A DNA stretch of 64,000 nucleotides from Candidatus Gastranaerophilales bacterium (lineage in GTDB: Bacteria > Cyanobacteriota > Vampirovibrionia > Gastranaerophilales > Gastranaerophilaceae). The position numbers and the translations under genes were made by a program. How positions within the stretch are numbered: the stretch's first letter is position 1; each line of letters opens with the position of its first letter. Shown in pieces: positions 1 through 7,767 of the stretch. The notes beneath the pieces were generated by a model. That model was given only the letters and a program-made list of their open reading frames with translations, did not search any database and was not told the origin of the DNA. The DNA is taken from assembly GCA_944324165.1 (NCBI GenBank), contig CALUVG010000002.1, positions 1 to 64,000 on the forward strand. Reading direction: 5' to 3'.

Positions 1-3000
1 TAGCTCCACCTTTGCCTGCTGCGGTGTTACCTTCAAAATCAGCAGCAATTTTATTGATTGATTTACTGTTGTATATTGCACCGCCGCCGCCATATTGGTA
101 ATTAGAATTATTATTACTAAATGTAGCACCTATTGAGTCAATTGAGCCTGAATTATAAATTGCTCCGCCTTCATCGGCACTATTTGCGTCAAATTCTGCG
201 GAATCTATATTTGTAATTGTACTGTAGTTATAAATTGCTCCGCCATCACTTGCTGTTGCCTTGTTACTTATAAATTTACCTGAAATCTTATCAATTGTAG
301 CATCAAAACTGTTATATATAGCTCCACCATTGTCTGCGTTAGTATTATTTTCAAAATCTGTGTTTTCTATACTTAAAGTTCCTAAATTACTGATTACACC
401 GTTAGCCCCTGTTGCGTCATTATTATTATTCGCAAATTTTGAACCGCTAACCGTTAATTCCCCACTATTACTTATAACATTACCTGTATTTTGAGTAAAA
501 TATGTATCAACTACATTTACCCTAGAACCTTGAGTGCCCGTGATGAATTTCGAAAATCCGCTAACACCATCTGTTGCATTTGCAATATCATTATTATTTT
601 TAATATTTTGTATATTTAAAGTTTGACCGTTTCCTACTTGAATACCGCTTGAGCCGTTTCCATTGAGTACATAAGTATTTCCATCACTCTGACCGATTGT
701 AAAATTCCTGTCTGCACCGCTTAAGACCGTAGTGTTGCTTGAGGTAAGAGTATAATCTTCAACAAGCGACCAACTTGAAATAGCGCTATTTTTGATTGCG
801 TCTTCTAAAGTACCTTGTCTATTTTCTCTTGTTACTATAAGTAAGCCGTTTGTATTCGAATCGGGCGTAAAGGTGTAAACCCAGCCTTGAGAAGTCATTG
901 CAGATACAACAGGGCTTGATGTTACGCTGACATTTTGAGCTCCTGCGCCATCAAGGTAAGTTGCACTGTTTGCGCTGCCGTCAGTACTTATAAGTATGGA
1001 ATTTAACAGTACGGATGAGCCGGCTTCAGCACTGTTTACGGTAAGTTTGTCCATAACTCCTGTGCTTGCGTCAAAATCTACATTTAATAAAGCGCCTGCT
1101 GCACCATTTTCAACGGCTTTTAAGTTATCTACAGTTACAATATCGCCTACTTTGCCGTTTTGCAAATCCAAAATACCGGAGTTTGAGTATAAATTATCAG
1201 TACTTAAAGTTCCGTTTTGTCCTACTTTTACGGTTCCGCCGTTTAAATATAAATTTGCTAAATCAGAGGTTGCGTTAAATTCTGTAGTGCCGGCTTTGTT
1301 ATCAATTGAGCCGCCTGTAACGGAAGAATTAAACAAAACGCTTCCTGTTTCTCCGTTAGAATTTACATTTATTGTGCCTGAATTTTGTATAGAAGTATTA
1401 TTAAATACTATTTTCTTATCCTGAGAAGCATTAAGATTCATTGTTCCGCTGTTTGTAACAGAGTTATTATCAAATATTGAATCTTTTACGTTTAATGTTC
1501 CTTTGTTATTTAAAGATGAATTATCAGAAATATAAGAATTTTGGATATTTGTTGTGCCTGAGTTATCAAGCAAATCTGAAAAACCGCTAATACCTGCAGT
1601 TGCAGAATTTATATCCGCATTATTTCTTATATTTTGTAAATTTAAAATCTGCCCGTTGGCAATAGTGAAACCTTTTTTACTATCACCTGCTATGATAAAT
1701 GTATTTCCGTCTATTTCACCAATGGTAAATTCTCTGTTTGTACCGACTAATTGAGGTAAATCTGAAGGTACGGTGTATGAAGAAGTAAGCGTAAAGGTGC
1801 TTCCGTTTGATTCATCTTGAAGCATATCAGCTAAAGTTATTCCGCCGACTTCTCTTGTAACTTGAAGAACACCTTGTCCGTTTGGTGTGAAAGTGTAAGT
1901 ATATCCGCCTGATGTAACGGTTTTAATCGCATTAGATATAAGAGTTACTTCATCTTTTGCCGCACCATCCAAGTAAACAGTCGAAGCAACATCTCCGTCT
2001 TTTGAGATAAGAATGCTGTTTAAGTCTAATCTGGCTGAACCGGTTTCGGTTGAATTTATAATCAATTTATCTATTACACCGGTTGAAGCGTCATAGTCTA
2101 AGTTTAATTTTGTTCCAATATTACCGCCAAGAGTTGTGATAGTTAAATTATCACCTATGCTGTTATTTTGTAAATCCAGCGTTCCGCCGTAAGCTCCAAA
2201 GAAATTAAGCGTTTGATTAGCAGCTTCTTGACCTAATTTTAGGGTACCGACATTACCTGTTGCAGAATCACTACCGAGATTAATCCCATATCCGCCATCA
2301 AGAGCTTTATCTAATACTACAGTACCTGAATAATTATTAGTAAAATCAGTATTAACATTTAACATTGAATTTGCATTTGCAAATTTGATTGTATCATTTA
2401 TTGTTAAAGTTCTATTATCTGATGCTAAAGCATTCAATGTGCCATTTAAATAAATACCGCTGCCACTTCCGTCTACTGCACCTGTAGAATTATTATTTTC
2501 AAAAACAACATCCTTGGTTTTTGCATGGATTGTTGTTGCAGCTAATGAATCATTATATATTGCGCCACCTTCTTTAGCTGAGTTATTTTTAAATGAAGAA
2601 TCAACTATAGTTAAACCTGTAACATCCTCAGAAGCATATATTGCGCCGCCTTTTGAATCAGCTCCTGTTGCTTTATTTGAAGTAAAATCAGTATTTTCTA
2701 CAGTTAATCCGATATTTGCGGAATCGGTAATATGCGATTTTTTAGCATATATTGCACCGCCTTTATTTACGGTTTCGTTACCTTCAAAAGAGGAATTCTT
2801 TATTGTGGAATTTATATTATTTACAGGAATATAAGCTATTGCACCACCTGAATTTGTTGATTTATTAAAAGTAAAAGTAACATTATCAAGAGTTGAGTTT
2901 TCAGAAGCAATCATCATTGCTCCGCCGTCTTGCGTTGTAGTTTGAGCAGAATCAGTACCGTAATTTAATATACCGTTACCAATGAATTTTGTATTTTCAA

Positions 3001-3619
3001 CAAGAAGGTTATTTGCATAAGACTCAACTGCACCGCCATAAGACTCTGCTCCTGCATTAATAACAGTATTTCCGATAAATTCAGAATCTGTTATTGTTGT
3101 ATCTGTTATGTTGCCTATTTTTAAAGCTCCGCCTTGAGCATAACCGCTATGGTTTTTTCCATCTGCGATATTATTAAGAAAACGTACATTCGAAACCGTT
3201 CCTGAAGAATCATCAACAAAAACTGCGTCAAAGAAAAGTGCAGATTCTACTGCATTTTGTATAGTACCGTCTTTTACGGTAAAGTGGAAATAGCCTGACT
3301 CTCTTGCATCTGAACTCAAAATTGTATATTCAACATCTTTTTGTGTATTAGCGATTTGAACATCAATTGTTTTATTATTAAGGTTAAGAACAATATTAGA
3401 ATTGCCTTTTGCAAGGGCTCTTTCAAGAACTCCTGATTCAACAATATTAGAAGTAAGTGTTATTGTTGTATCACCTGTTGCATTATCAATCGCCGATTTA
3501 AGCGCTGACCAATCAGCAACAGAAACCTCCGTCGCACTTGTTTTTATAGAAACACATAACAGCATTGACACTATAGCTGCAATTGCTAATGTTCTTTTTG
3601 ATAACCTCTTCAAATCCAT
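1..3619 (-). CDS. Pmp-like beta-helical surface adhesin (3' end outside window)
   Basis: Reading the minus strand from an ATG at 3619 (RBS-like AGGAAT upstream) gives an open frame of about 1206 codons that leaves the window at its left edge. The N-terminus (MDLKRLSKRT, then a hydrophobic stretch to about residue 28) is a Sec signal peptide. The body is a run of imperfect repeats with GGAIY/GGAI and FxxN motifs, e.g. at 2750, 2640, 2560, 310 and 240, the hallmark of chlamydial polymorphic membrane proteins and similar right-handed beta-helix passengers. The C-terminus, where an autotransporter barrel or other anchor would be, is not in the window. Expected to be exported to the cell surface and act in adhesion; the ligand is unknown. 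Its upstream region contains an attenuator-like hairpin and an invertible promoter segment, so expression is probably phase variable. Confidence 0.85.
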   Translation of the reverse strand, partial: MDLKRLSKRTLAIAAIVSMLLCVSIKTSATEVSVADWSALKSAIDNATGDTTITLTSNIVESGVLERALAKGNSNIVLNLNNKTIDVQIANTQKDVEYTILSSDARESGYFHFTVKDGTIQNAVESALFFDAVFVDDSSGTVSNVRFLNNIADGKNHSGYAQGGALKIGNITDTTITDSEFIGNTVINAGAESYGGAVESYANNLLVENTKFIGNGILNYGTDSAQTTTQDGGAMMIASENSTLDNVTFTFNKSTNSGGAIAYIPVNNINSTIKNSSFEGNETVNKGGAIYAKKSHITDSANIGLTVENTDFTSNKATGADSKGGAIYASEDVTGLTIVDSSFKNNSAKEGGAIYNDSLAATTIHAKTKDVVFENNNSTGAVDGSGSGIYLNGTLNALASDNRTLTINDTIKFANANSMLNVNTDFTNNYSGTVVLDKALDGGYGINLGSDSATGNVGTLKLGQEAANQTLNFFGAYGGTLDLQNNSIGDNLTITTLGGNIGTKLNLDYDASTGVIDKLIINSTETGSARLDLNSILISKDGDVASTVYLDGAAKDEVTLISNAIKTVTSGGYTYTFTPNGQGVLQVTREVGGITLADMLQDESNGSTFTLTSSYTVPSDLPQLVGTNREFTIGEIDGNTFIIAGDSKKGFTIANGQILNLQNIRNNADINSATAGISGFSDLLDNSGTTNIQNSYISDNSSLNNKGTLNVKDSIFDNNSVTNSGTMNLNASQDKKIVFNNTSIQNSGTINVNSNGETGSVLFNSSVTGGSIDNKAGTTEFNATSDLANLYLNGGTVKVGQNGTLSTDNLYSNSGILDLQNGKVGDIVTVDNLKAVENGAAGALLNVDFDASTGVMDKLTVNSAEAGSSVLLNSILISTDGSANSATYLDGAGAQNVSVTSSPVVSAMTSQGWVYTFTPDSNTNGLLIVTRENRQGTLEDAIKNSAISSWSLVEDYTLTSSNTTVLSGADRNFTIGQSDGNTYVLNGNGSSGIQVGNGQTLNIQNIKNNNDIANATDGVSGFSKFITGTQGSRVNVVDTYFTQNTGNVISNSGELTVSGSKFANNNNDATGANGVISNLGTLSIENTDFENNTNADNGGAIYNSFDATIDKISGKFISNKATASDGGAIYNYSTITNIDSAEFDANSADEGGAIYNSGSIDSIGATFSNNNSNYQYGGGGAIYNSKSINKIAADFEGNTAAGKGGA

Positions 3620-3664
3620 TCTTTATTCCTCATGTTTTATCTTTTTTATAACTCCACAAAAGCA

Positions 3665-3701
3665 AAAACACCCCTACAACAAAGTTGCACAGAGGTGTTT
3701 T
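3665..3701 (-). terminator. Terminator-like hairpin in the adhesin leader
   Basis: An 8-bp stem (AAAACACC with GGTGTTTT) encloses an inner CAAC-AAA-GTTG hairpin. On the minus strand it is followed by a U-rich run (GTTTTTGCTTTTG). It lies between the candidate promoter (3820-3848) and the adhesin start (3619), so it could work as an attenuator rather than an end-of-gene terminator. Confidence 0.55.
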
Positions 3702-3744
3702 AAAATTTCATTCGTTCACTGCCCGAATATAAACTCTTTTTCAT
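3700..3744 (-). CDS. Possible 14-aa leader peptide before the attenuator
   Basis: A short frame MKKSLYSGSERMKF* starts at an ATG at 3744, with a purine-rich AAGAAAG upstream, and stops exactly where the terminator-like hairpin begins. Its position resembles translated leader peptides that control attenuation, but such short frames are common by chance, so the call is weak. Confidence 0.2.
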   Translation of the reverse strand: MKKSLYSGSERMKF

Positions 3745-3786
3745 CACGCTTTCTTAAGTTATTTCTTCATCACTTCCTTATTTTTC

Positions 3787-4091
3787 ATAACAAAATTATT
3801 ATTTAGTTAAGAAAAACGAAATATAACTAATATTATCATGAATTACAAAATAAATCACTATTAATTTATTATGTAAAGAATTCGTTACAAAGCTTCAAAA
3901 ATACTGTTATTGCTTAATTATAGTTGTGTATGTAATTTTTAAAACATATTTATCTTTTAATAAAAAATCATGCTAATTATGTATATAAAAAAAATAAGTT
4001 AAGAAAAATTTTTACTACAAATTTTTATAATCCGAATTGGCAATAAAATCAGGGGTTCTTCCTTTTCTTAACTAAATAATAATTTTGTTAT
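3787..4091. repeat. Invertible-segment candidate with perfect 29-bp inverted repeats
   Basis: Positions 3787-3815 and 4063-4091 are exact reverse complements over 29 bp, separated by 247 bp of very AT-rich non-coding DNA. The left copy faces the adhesin leader. The right copy ends 25 bp from the stop codon of a FimB-like tyrosine recombinase (4117-4659). Perfect long repeats flanking a promoter and lying beside a recombinase are the architecture of an invertible promoter (fim-type or Bacteroidales-type phase switch). Both repeats carry a core ACAAAATTATTA that resembles the repeats of the second switch at 5667-5842. Confidence 0.75.
3820..3848 (-). promoter_or_regulatory. Candidate adhesin promoter inside the invertible segment
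   Basis: On the minus strand TTGTAA (3843-3848) is followed after exactly 17 bp by TATATT (3820-3825), pointing out of the segment toward the adhesin gene. In the present orientation the switch would be ON. The region is AT-rich, so a chance match is possible. Confidence 0.5.
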
Positions 4092-4116
4092 AAATAATTT
4101 ATGTTAAGTTAAAGTT

Positions 4117-4659
4117 TCAAAGAATAAAATTTGAGTAACTTTCTTCAATTTGGGACTGTTCAATTCCAATGTATCTTAATGTGACTTCAGGATTAGAATG
4201 ATTAAAAATTTTTTGCAAAATAGCTATGTCTTTAAATTGTTTATAATGGTGGTATCCAAAGGTTTTTCTTAAAGTATGAGTTCCAATATTTTCCTCTATT
4301 CCTGCTTTTTGAGAAACATTTTTTAATATCATATATGCGCCTACCCGCTCCAGTCTGTTATTAAACTTTGTTTTGAATAACGGTTCGTCATTTGTTCTAT
4401 TTTTGGTATATTCATCTATTATTGATTTTAGCTTTGTATTAATCGGAAATTTTTTAAATTTTCCGGTTTTCTTTTCTCGTATTGTTATATGAGTTTTATT
4501 CTTAACATCTCCGACATTCAGTGCCAAAATATCAGATATCCTTAATCCGCTATTTGTACCCAAAACAAAAAGCAATAAATCTCGTAAACCTCGCTTTTTA
4601 AGAAAATTTTCAAGAGATACTATATCTTGCTTTTTTCTAATTGGCTCTACTATGTTCAT
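4117..4659 (-). CDS. FimB/FimE-like tyrosine recombinase (invertase)
   Basis: A 180-aa protein consisting almost entirely of the catalytic domain of tyrosine recombinases, without the N-terminal core-binding domain of phage integrases; length and layout match FimB/FimE-type invertases. Catalytic residues visible are R40 (in GLRISD), H128 and R131 (in THTLRK), H154 (in FNHS) and the nucleophile Y163 (in LRYIG). The ATG at 4659 has AGGAGG 7-8 bp upstream. The gene ends next to the right 29-bp inverted repeat, so the likely job is to invert the 3787-4091 segment and switch the adhesin. It is 118/180 identical to the recombinase at 5895-6437. Confidence 0.85.
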   Translation of the reverse strand: MNIVEPIRKKQDIVSLENFLKKRGLRDLLLFVLGTNSGLRISDILALNVGDVKNKTHITIREKKTGKFKKFPINTKLKSIIDEYTKNRTNDEPLFKTKFNNRLERVGAYMILKNVSQKAGIEENIGTHTLRKTFGYHHYKQFKDIAILQKIFNHSNPEVTLRYIGIEQSQIEESYSNFIL

Positions 4660-4918
4660 TTAAATCCTCCTTTTATAAAATAAATTTGCGTTTTAAAACC
4701 ATAAATATTTTAAAACAATGACAACAAGCATTATAAAAGTCACTATTCAAAATTTAAAAATGATAAAATCCGGTTAATGAAGGGTGATAAAAAACAATGA
4801 ATCGCTACTGAATATAGGTATAAATGGAATTTAAAAACATAAATTATGCTATTCGCAATATGCAAAGATTTAAGATTTGATAAAAATAATAATTTGGAAT
4901 TTTAATATGCAATTGAAT

Positions 4919-5386
4919 TTATTCAATAACTTCTATTGTATTTTCAACAAACTCCCAGTGATATCCATAGGAGGTTTTTTGTTTGCCCTTGCAGGCTTGT
5001 CTAATTAAATTCATATCGCAATAATAGTTTTCTCTTACAAAAGCAACCCAATTACTTGCTGCTCTTACATTTTCAAATATTTGTCCTGTTTCAATGCATC
5101 TGACTTTTTTAGATTGTTCTTGCAATGATCTGAATGGTTTTATTTTTTCCATAAGAAGATTAAACATCTCCGAAGATATTTTATAACTTCCCATTTTAAT
5201 ATCTTCTTGCTTTAGAATTACCGTATATATTTTCTCGGATTTTATAACCTTGTTGTATAAAATCCTGTAAGGTTCTAATTCCTTTTGTATTTCATAAAAA
5301 ATCTCTTGTGTAGGTCTGTAAGTACCTATATGGACATATTTTTGTTTAAGTGTAACTGTACATCTGTTTTTCGCTTTCGTAGTCAT
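4919..5386 (-). CDS. Duplicated-repeat protein with a NUMOD1-like DNA-binding tail
   Basis: A 155-aa protein. Residues about 8-47 and 53-93 are two copies of the same unit (TVxLKQ...G(T/S)Y...E.F.......P.R.L). The C-terminal part (about 95-150: CIETGQIF, a middle helix, then RQACKGKQKTSYGYHW) resembles the NUMOD1/IENR helix-turn-helix modules found in homing endonucleases, but no nuclease domain is present. It overlaps the end of the LuxR-type gene by 41 bp, with its own GGAG before the ATG at 5386, so the two are co-transcribed. Role unknown; a DNA-binding accessory or regulator is the simplest reading. The LuxR-type gene and this one lie downstream of the second inverted-repeat segment. Confidence 0.6.
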   Translation of the reverse strand: MTTKAKNRCTVTLKQKYVHIGTYRPTQEIFYEIQKELEPYRILYNKVIKSEKIYTVILKQEDIKMGSYKISSEMFNLLMEKIKPFRSLQEQSKKVRCIETGQIFENVRAASNWVAFVRENYYCDMNLIRQACKGKQKTSYGYHWEFVENTIEVIE

Positions 5387-5633
5387 AAATCTCCTCTCTT
5401 ATTGCTTCGCATAAATCATTTTTGTGTAATAGCCCCATTTGTAATCCCATATAAATCGCATCAATAGCGGTGTGAATTTCGCCAAGAAAGCAATACAAAC
5501 GCCATTTTTGCATTCTTGTATTTGAAAGAGACAGTCCCATTTTTCTTGCAATTTGTTTATTCTTATAACCTTTTGCCATCAGGATCAAAATTTGGTGTCT
5601 TCTATCAGTCATAGTTGCTCGATGCTTGTACAT
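5346..5633 (-). CDS. Small LuxR/GerE-type HTH regulator
   Basis: A 95-aa protein. Residues about 11-53 read like a GerE/LuxR C-terminal helix-turn-helix (RRHQILILMAKGYKNKQIA followed by RKMGLSLSNTRMQKW), the pattern found in ERExLxLLAxGxxNKEIA regulators. There is no receiver or autoinducer domain. The ATG at 5633 lies 33 bp left of the inverted repeat at 5667-5683, so its promoter probably sits in or beyond the 142-bp segment that could be inverted by the adjacent recombinase. Predicted DNA-binding regulator; its targets cannot be read from the sequence. Confidence 0.65.
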   Translation of the reverse strand: MYKHRATMTDRRHQILILMAKGYKNKQIARKMGLSLSNTRMQKWRLYCFLGEIHTAIDAIYMGLQMGLLHKNDLCEAIREEIYDYESEKQMYSYT

Positions 5634-5666
5634 ATTTTTCCTTTCAATTCGTTTAATGGATTACAT

Positions 5667-5842
5667 TTTAACCATTTTGTAAGGCAATTTTTTTATGCCG
5701 AAAAAACTAGACATTCGGGGAATTGTTTTACAACTTTTTGACTGGTACATTACAAAAAGAAAATACATTGAAAATTTTGGAAACATTGATTGTATAATAG
5801 TTTCAGAGACTTTTTAATTTAATGTCTTACAAAATGGTTAAA
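5667..5842. repeat. Second invertible-segment candidate (17-bp inverted repeats)
   Basis: Positions 5667-5683 and 5826-5842 are exact 17-bp reverse complements enclosing 142 bp of non-coding DNA. Inside, TTGAAA (5768-5773), 19 bp and TATAAT (5793-5798) point right, away from the LuxR-type gene; a weaker TTGTAA-N17-TGTAAA points left. The adjacent gene to the right is a FimB-like recombinase. The core TTACAAAATGGTTA resembles the TAACAAAATTATTA of the first switch, as expected for paralogous recombinases. A direct repeat of GTAAGGCAA occurs beside both arms. Confidence 0.55.
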
Positions 5843-5894
5843 TTGTAAGGCAAATAAAATGTAATGCAATGACTCTGATAGAGAGGGTTTTGCA

Positions 5895-6437
5895 CTATAA
5901 AATAAAGTTGGAGTAACTGTAGTCAATCTGGTCTTGTTCTATGCCAATGTATCTTAAAGTTATCTGCGGACTTGAGTGATTGAATATTTTTTGCAGGATA
6001 ACCACATCTTTAAATTGTTGATAATGGTGGTAACCAAAAGTCTTTCGCATTGAATGCGTACCGATTCTTTCTTGAAGTCCGGCTTTTTCGCACGCATCAC
6101 GAATTAAATAATATGCAGTTACTCTGTCGAGCCGATGCCGCCAGTGAGATAAAAACAAAGGTTCTGCGTTCCGCCTGCCTTTAACAAAATCCTCAATCAT
6201 TGGTTTTAAGCGGTCATTAATCGGAAATTTTTTAAACTTCCCTGTTTTCTTTTCAACAATTTGAATATGAGTTTTATTTCTTACATCGCCGACATTTAAT
6301 GACAGCAAATCAGAAATTCTCAAACCGCAGTTTGTACCGAGGACAAAAAGCATTAAATCTCTCTGACTCTGTTGTGCTAAGACTTTTTCAACTTTTTTGA
6401 TATCAGATTTGTTTCTGATGGGTTCTACTGTAGTCAT
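5895..6437 (-). CDS. Second FimB-like tyrosine recombinase
   Basis: A 180-aa catalytic-domain-only tyrosine recombinase; R40, H128, R131, H154 and Y163 are all present. It is 118/180 identical to the protein at 4117-4659 and has the same length. The start at 6437 has GGAGAG 5-10 bp upstream and lies 33 bp after the stop of the prophage gpG-like gene, so it may be transcribed with the late operon. Its own downstream DNA contains the 5667-5842 inverted-repeat segment. Probable role is site-specific inversion there; excision or integration of the neighbouring element is an alternative. Confidence 0.8.
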   Translation of the reverse strand: MTTVEPIRNKSDIKKVEKVLAQQSQRDLMLFVLGTNCGLRISDLLSLNVGDVRNKTHIQIVEKKTGKFKKFPINDRLKPMIEDFVKGRRNAEPLFLSHWRHRLDRVTAYYLIRDACEKAGLQERIGTHSMRKTFGYHHYQQFKDVVILQKIFNHSSPQITLRYIGIEQDQIDYSYSNFIL

Positions 6438-6470
6438 TTTCTCTCTCCTTTCCTTTGACTTACAAACTAT

Positions 6471-6929
6471 TCAGGGGTTTAATCCCCCTAAAAAATTTTC
6501 GGTCATACTAAGGATTTCTTCAAAATCTTCAGGGGTGAGTTGCAGGTATGGACGTGCAGGGATTTCAACCGATTTATTCCGCCCTGCCTGTCCACCGAGT
6601 TGGTGTATTGCTGCGTATTCAAGGTTTGAGCCTATAACCGCAGAATCGTTATCGTAATAAGTATTAACAGAGGATGCGAGCTGACCTGATACCTGCAAAA
6701 TCATGCCGGGCCACTGTTTATTTTTAGTCCGCTGTTTTATTGTTGATTCAGATAGTTCAGTCCATTTATCAGGTCTGCCCTCGTTTTTAAAATTTTCTTC
6801 TGTTGAATATGCGAAAATCCCTGCGATGTTTTTCATTAAAGGTCGCAGGTTTTCACTTTTTTGTGCTAAGTCAAGAAGCTTTGACTCAACTTCTTTGTTA
6901 TCTATTTTTATTTCAATAGAGTCAGACAT
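6471..6929 (-). CDS. Mu gpG-like virion morphogenesis / tail completion protein
   Basis: A 152-aa protein with the pattern of the phage virion morphogenesis (gpG/gpS tail-completion) family: an N-terminal helix, the ENFKNEGRPDKWTELSEST segment, a Q..SGQLASSV motif, and the C-terminal YAAIHQLGG...IPARPYL block, which is the family signature. In Mu this family acts late in head-tail joining. It overlaps the upstream methylase gene by 8 bp and is the last structural gene of the minus-strand late operon. Confidence 0.85.
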   Translation of the reverse strand: MSDSIEIKIDNKEVESKLLDLAQKSENLRPLMKNIAGIFAYSTEENFKNEGRPDKWTELSESTIKQRTKNKQWPGMILQVSGQLASSVNTYYDNDSAVIGSNLEYAAIHQLGGQAGRNKSVEIPARPYLQLTPEDFEEILSMTENFLGGLNP

Positions 6930-7734
6930 TTTTAAATAATTCTTTTATAGGGTAATTAGCAATCAGCAGTTCTTTATATACCTTATTCGCCCTGCTAGTA
7001 CCCTCACGATTGTTAATTCCGTTCTGCCTTTCAACTTCAATCATCTCAAAGCCTTTGTATAATTCTCGGACTTTTGGAGAATCATCGTATGAGAGCAGAA
7101 AACGCCCTTTGATGCTGCCTAAAACATCTCTTAAACGTTCGTGGTCAAAGTCTGCTGTAGAGGTTACTTCATAACCGCAACCTGAAGTGTACGGCGGATC
7201 GCAATAGAAGAAAGCACCTTCAAAATCGTATTGTTTAATCAATTTTTCAAAGTCACGATTTTCAACCATAACTTTATCAAGGCGTTTGTGGATTGCATCA
7301 ATTTTTTCTAAAACATTTCGTTGGGATTTCGATGCACCGCCTGAAGATTTTTTTACAGTTCCGAAAGTATCACCACGCCCTCCGAATGAACGTGTGATTA
7401 AAAACAGAAATTGTGCGGCTTTTTGGATATCGGTAATAAAAGTTCCGTTTAAAAATTGGAAAAACATCTCACGTGAGCCTAAAAGATACTGTAATTCTTC
7501 TTTTAAGGCATTAGGGTGATATTTTACAATCCTGAAAAGATTCACCAATCTACCGTCAAGGTCGTTGTATATTTCCAAATCAGCCCAACGGTCTTTATAA
7601 AACAGAACCCAACCGGCACCACCGAATGGTTCAATGTATGATTGGATATCCGTAGGAACTAACGGTGCAATACGTTTGCGGAGTAATCTTTTTCCGCCAA
7701 CCCAGTTTAATAAACTTTTTTTATCAACTGTCAT
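6922..7734 (-). CDS. Dam-like N6-adenine DNA methyltransferase
   Basis: A 270-aa class D12 (alpha-type) adenine methyltransferase. It shows the N-terminal LLNWVGGKR block, the SAM-binding EPFGGAG (35-41) and the catalytic DPPY (179-182). No partner endonuclease is nearby, so it is an orphan phage methylase that probably masks phage DNA from host restriction or times replication and packaging; the target site cannot be read, although D12 enzymes often modify GATC. It lies between gpF- and gpG-like genes, an insertion relative to the Mu order. Confidence 0.88.
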   Translation of the reverse strand: MTVDKKSLLNWVGGKRLLRKRIAPLVPTDIQSYIEPFGGAGWVLFYKDRWADLEIYNDLDGRLVNLFRIVKYHPNALKEELQYLLGSREMFFQFLNGTFITDIQKAAQFLFLITRSFGGRGDTFGTVKKSSGGASKSQRNVLEKIDAIHKRLDKVMVENRDFEKLIKQYDFEGAFFYCDPPYTSGCGYEVTSTADFDHERLRDVLGSIKGRFLLSYDDSPKVRELYKGFEMIEVERQNGINNREGTSRANKVYKELLIANYPIKELFKNV

Positions 7735-7767
7735 TCAAAACTCCTTTAATTATTATTCAAATAGCAT

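Noticed and set aside
1-3600. Plus-strand open frames opposite the adhesin (e.g. 261-494, 996-1424, 2514-2834).
   Set aside because: They are antisense to GGAIY/N-rich repeats, giving repetitive IAPP-type products, without RBS or family features.
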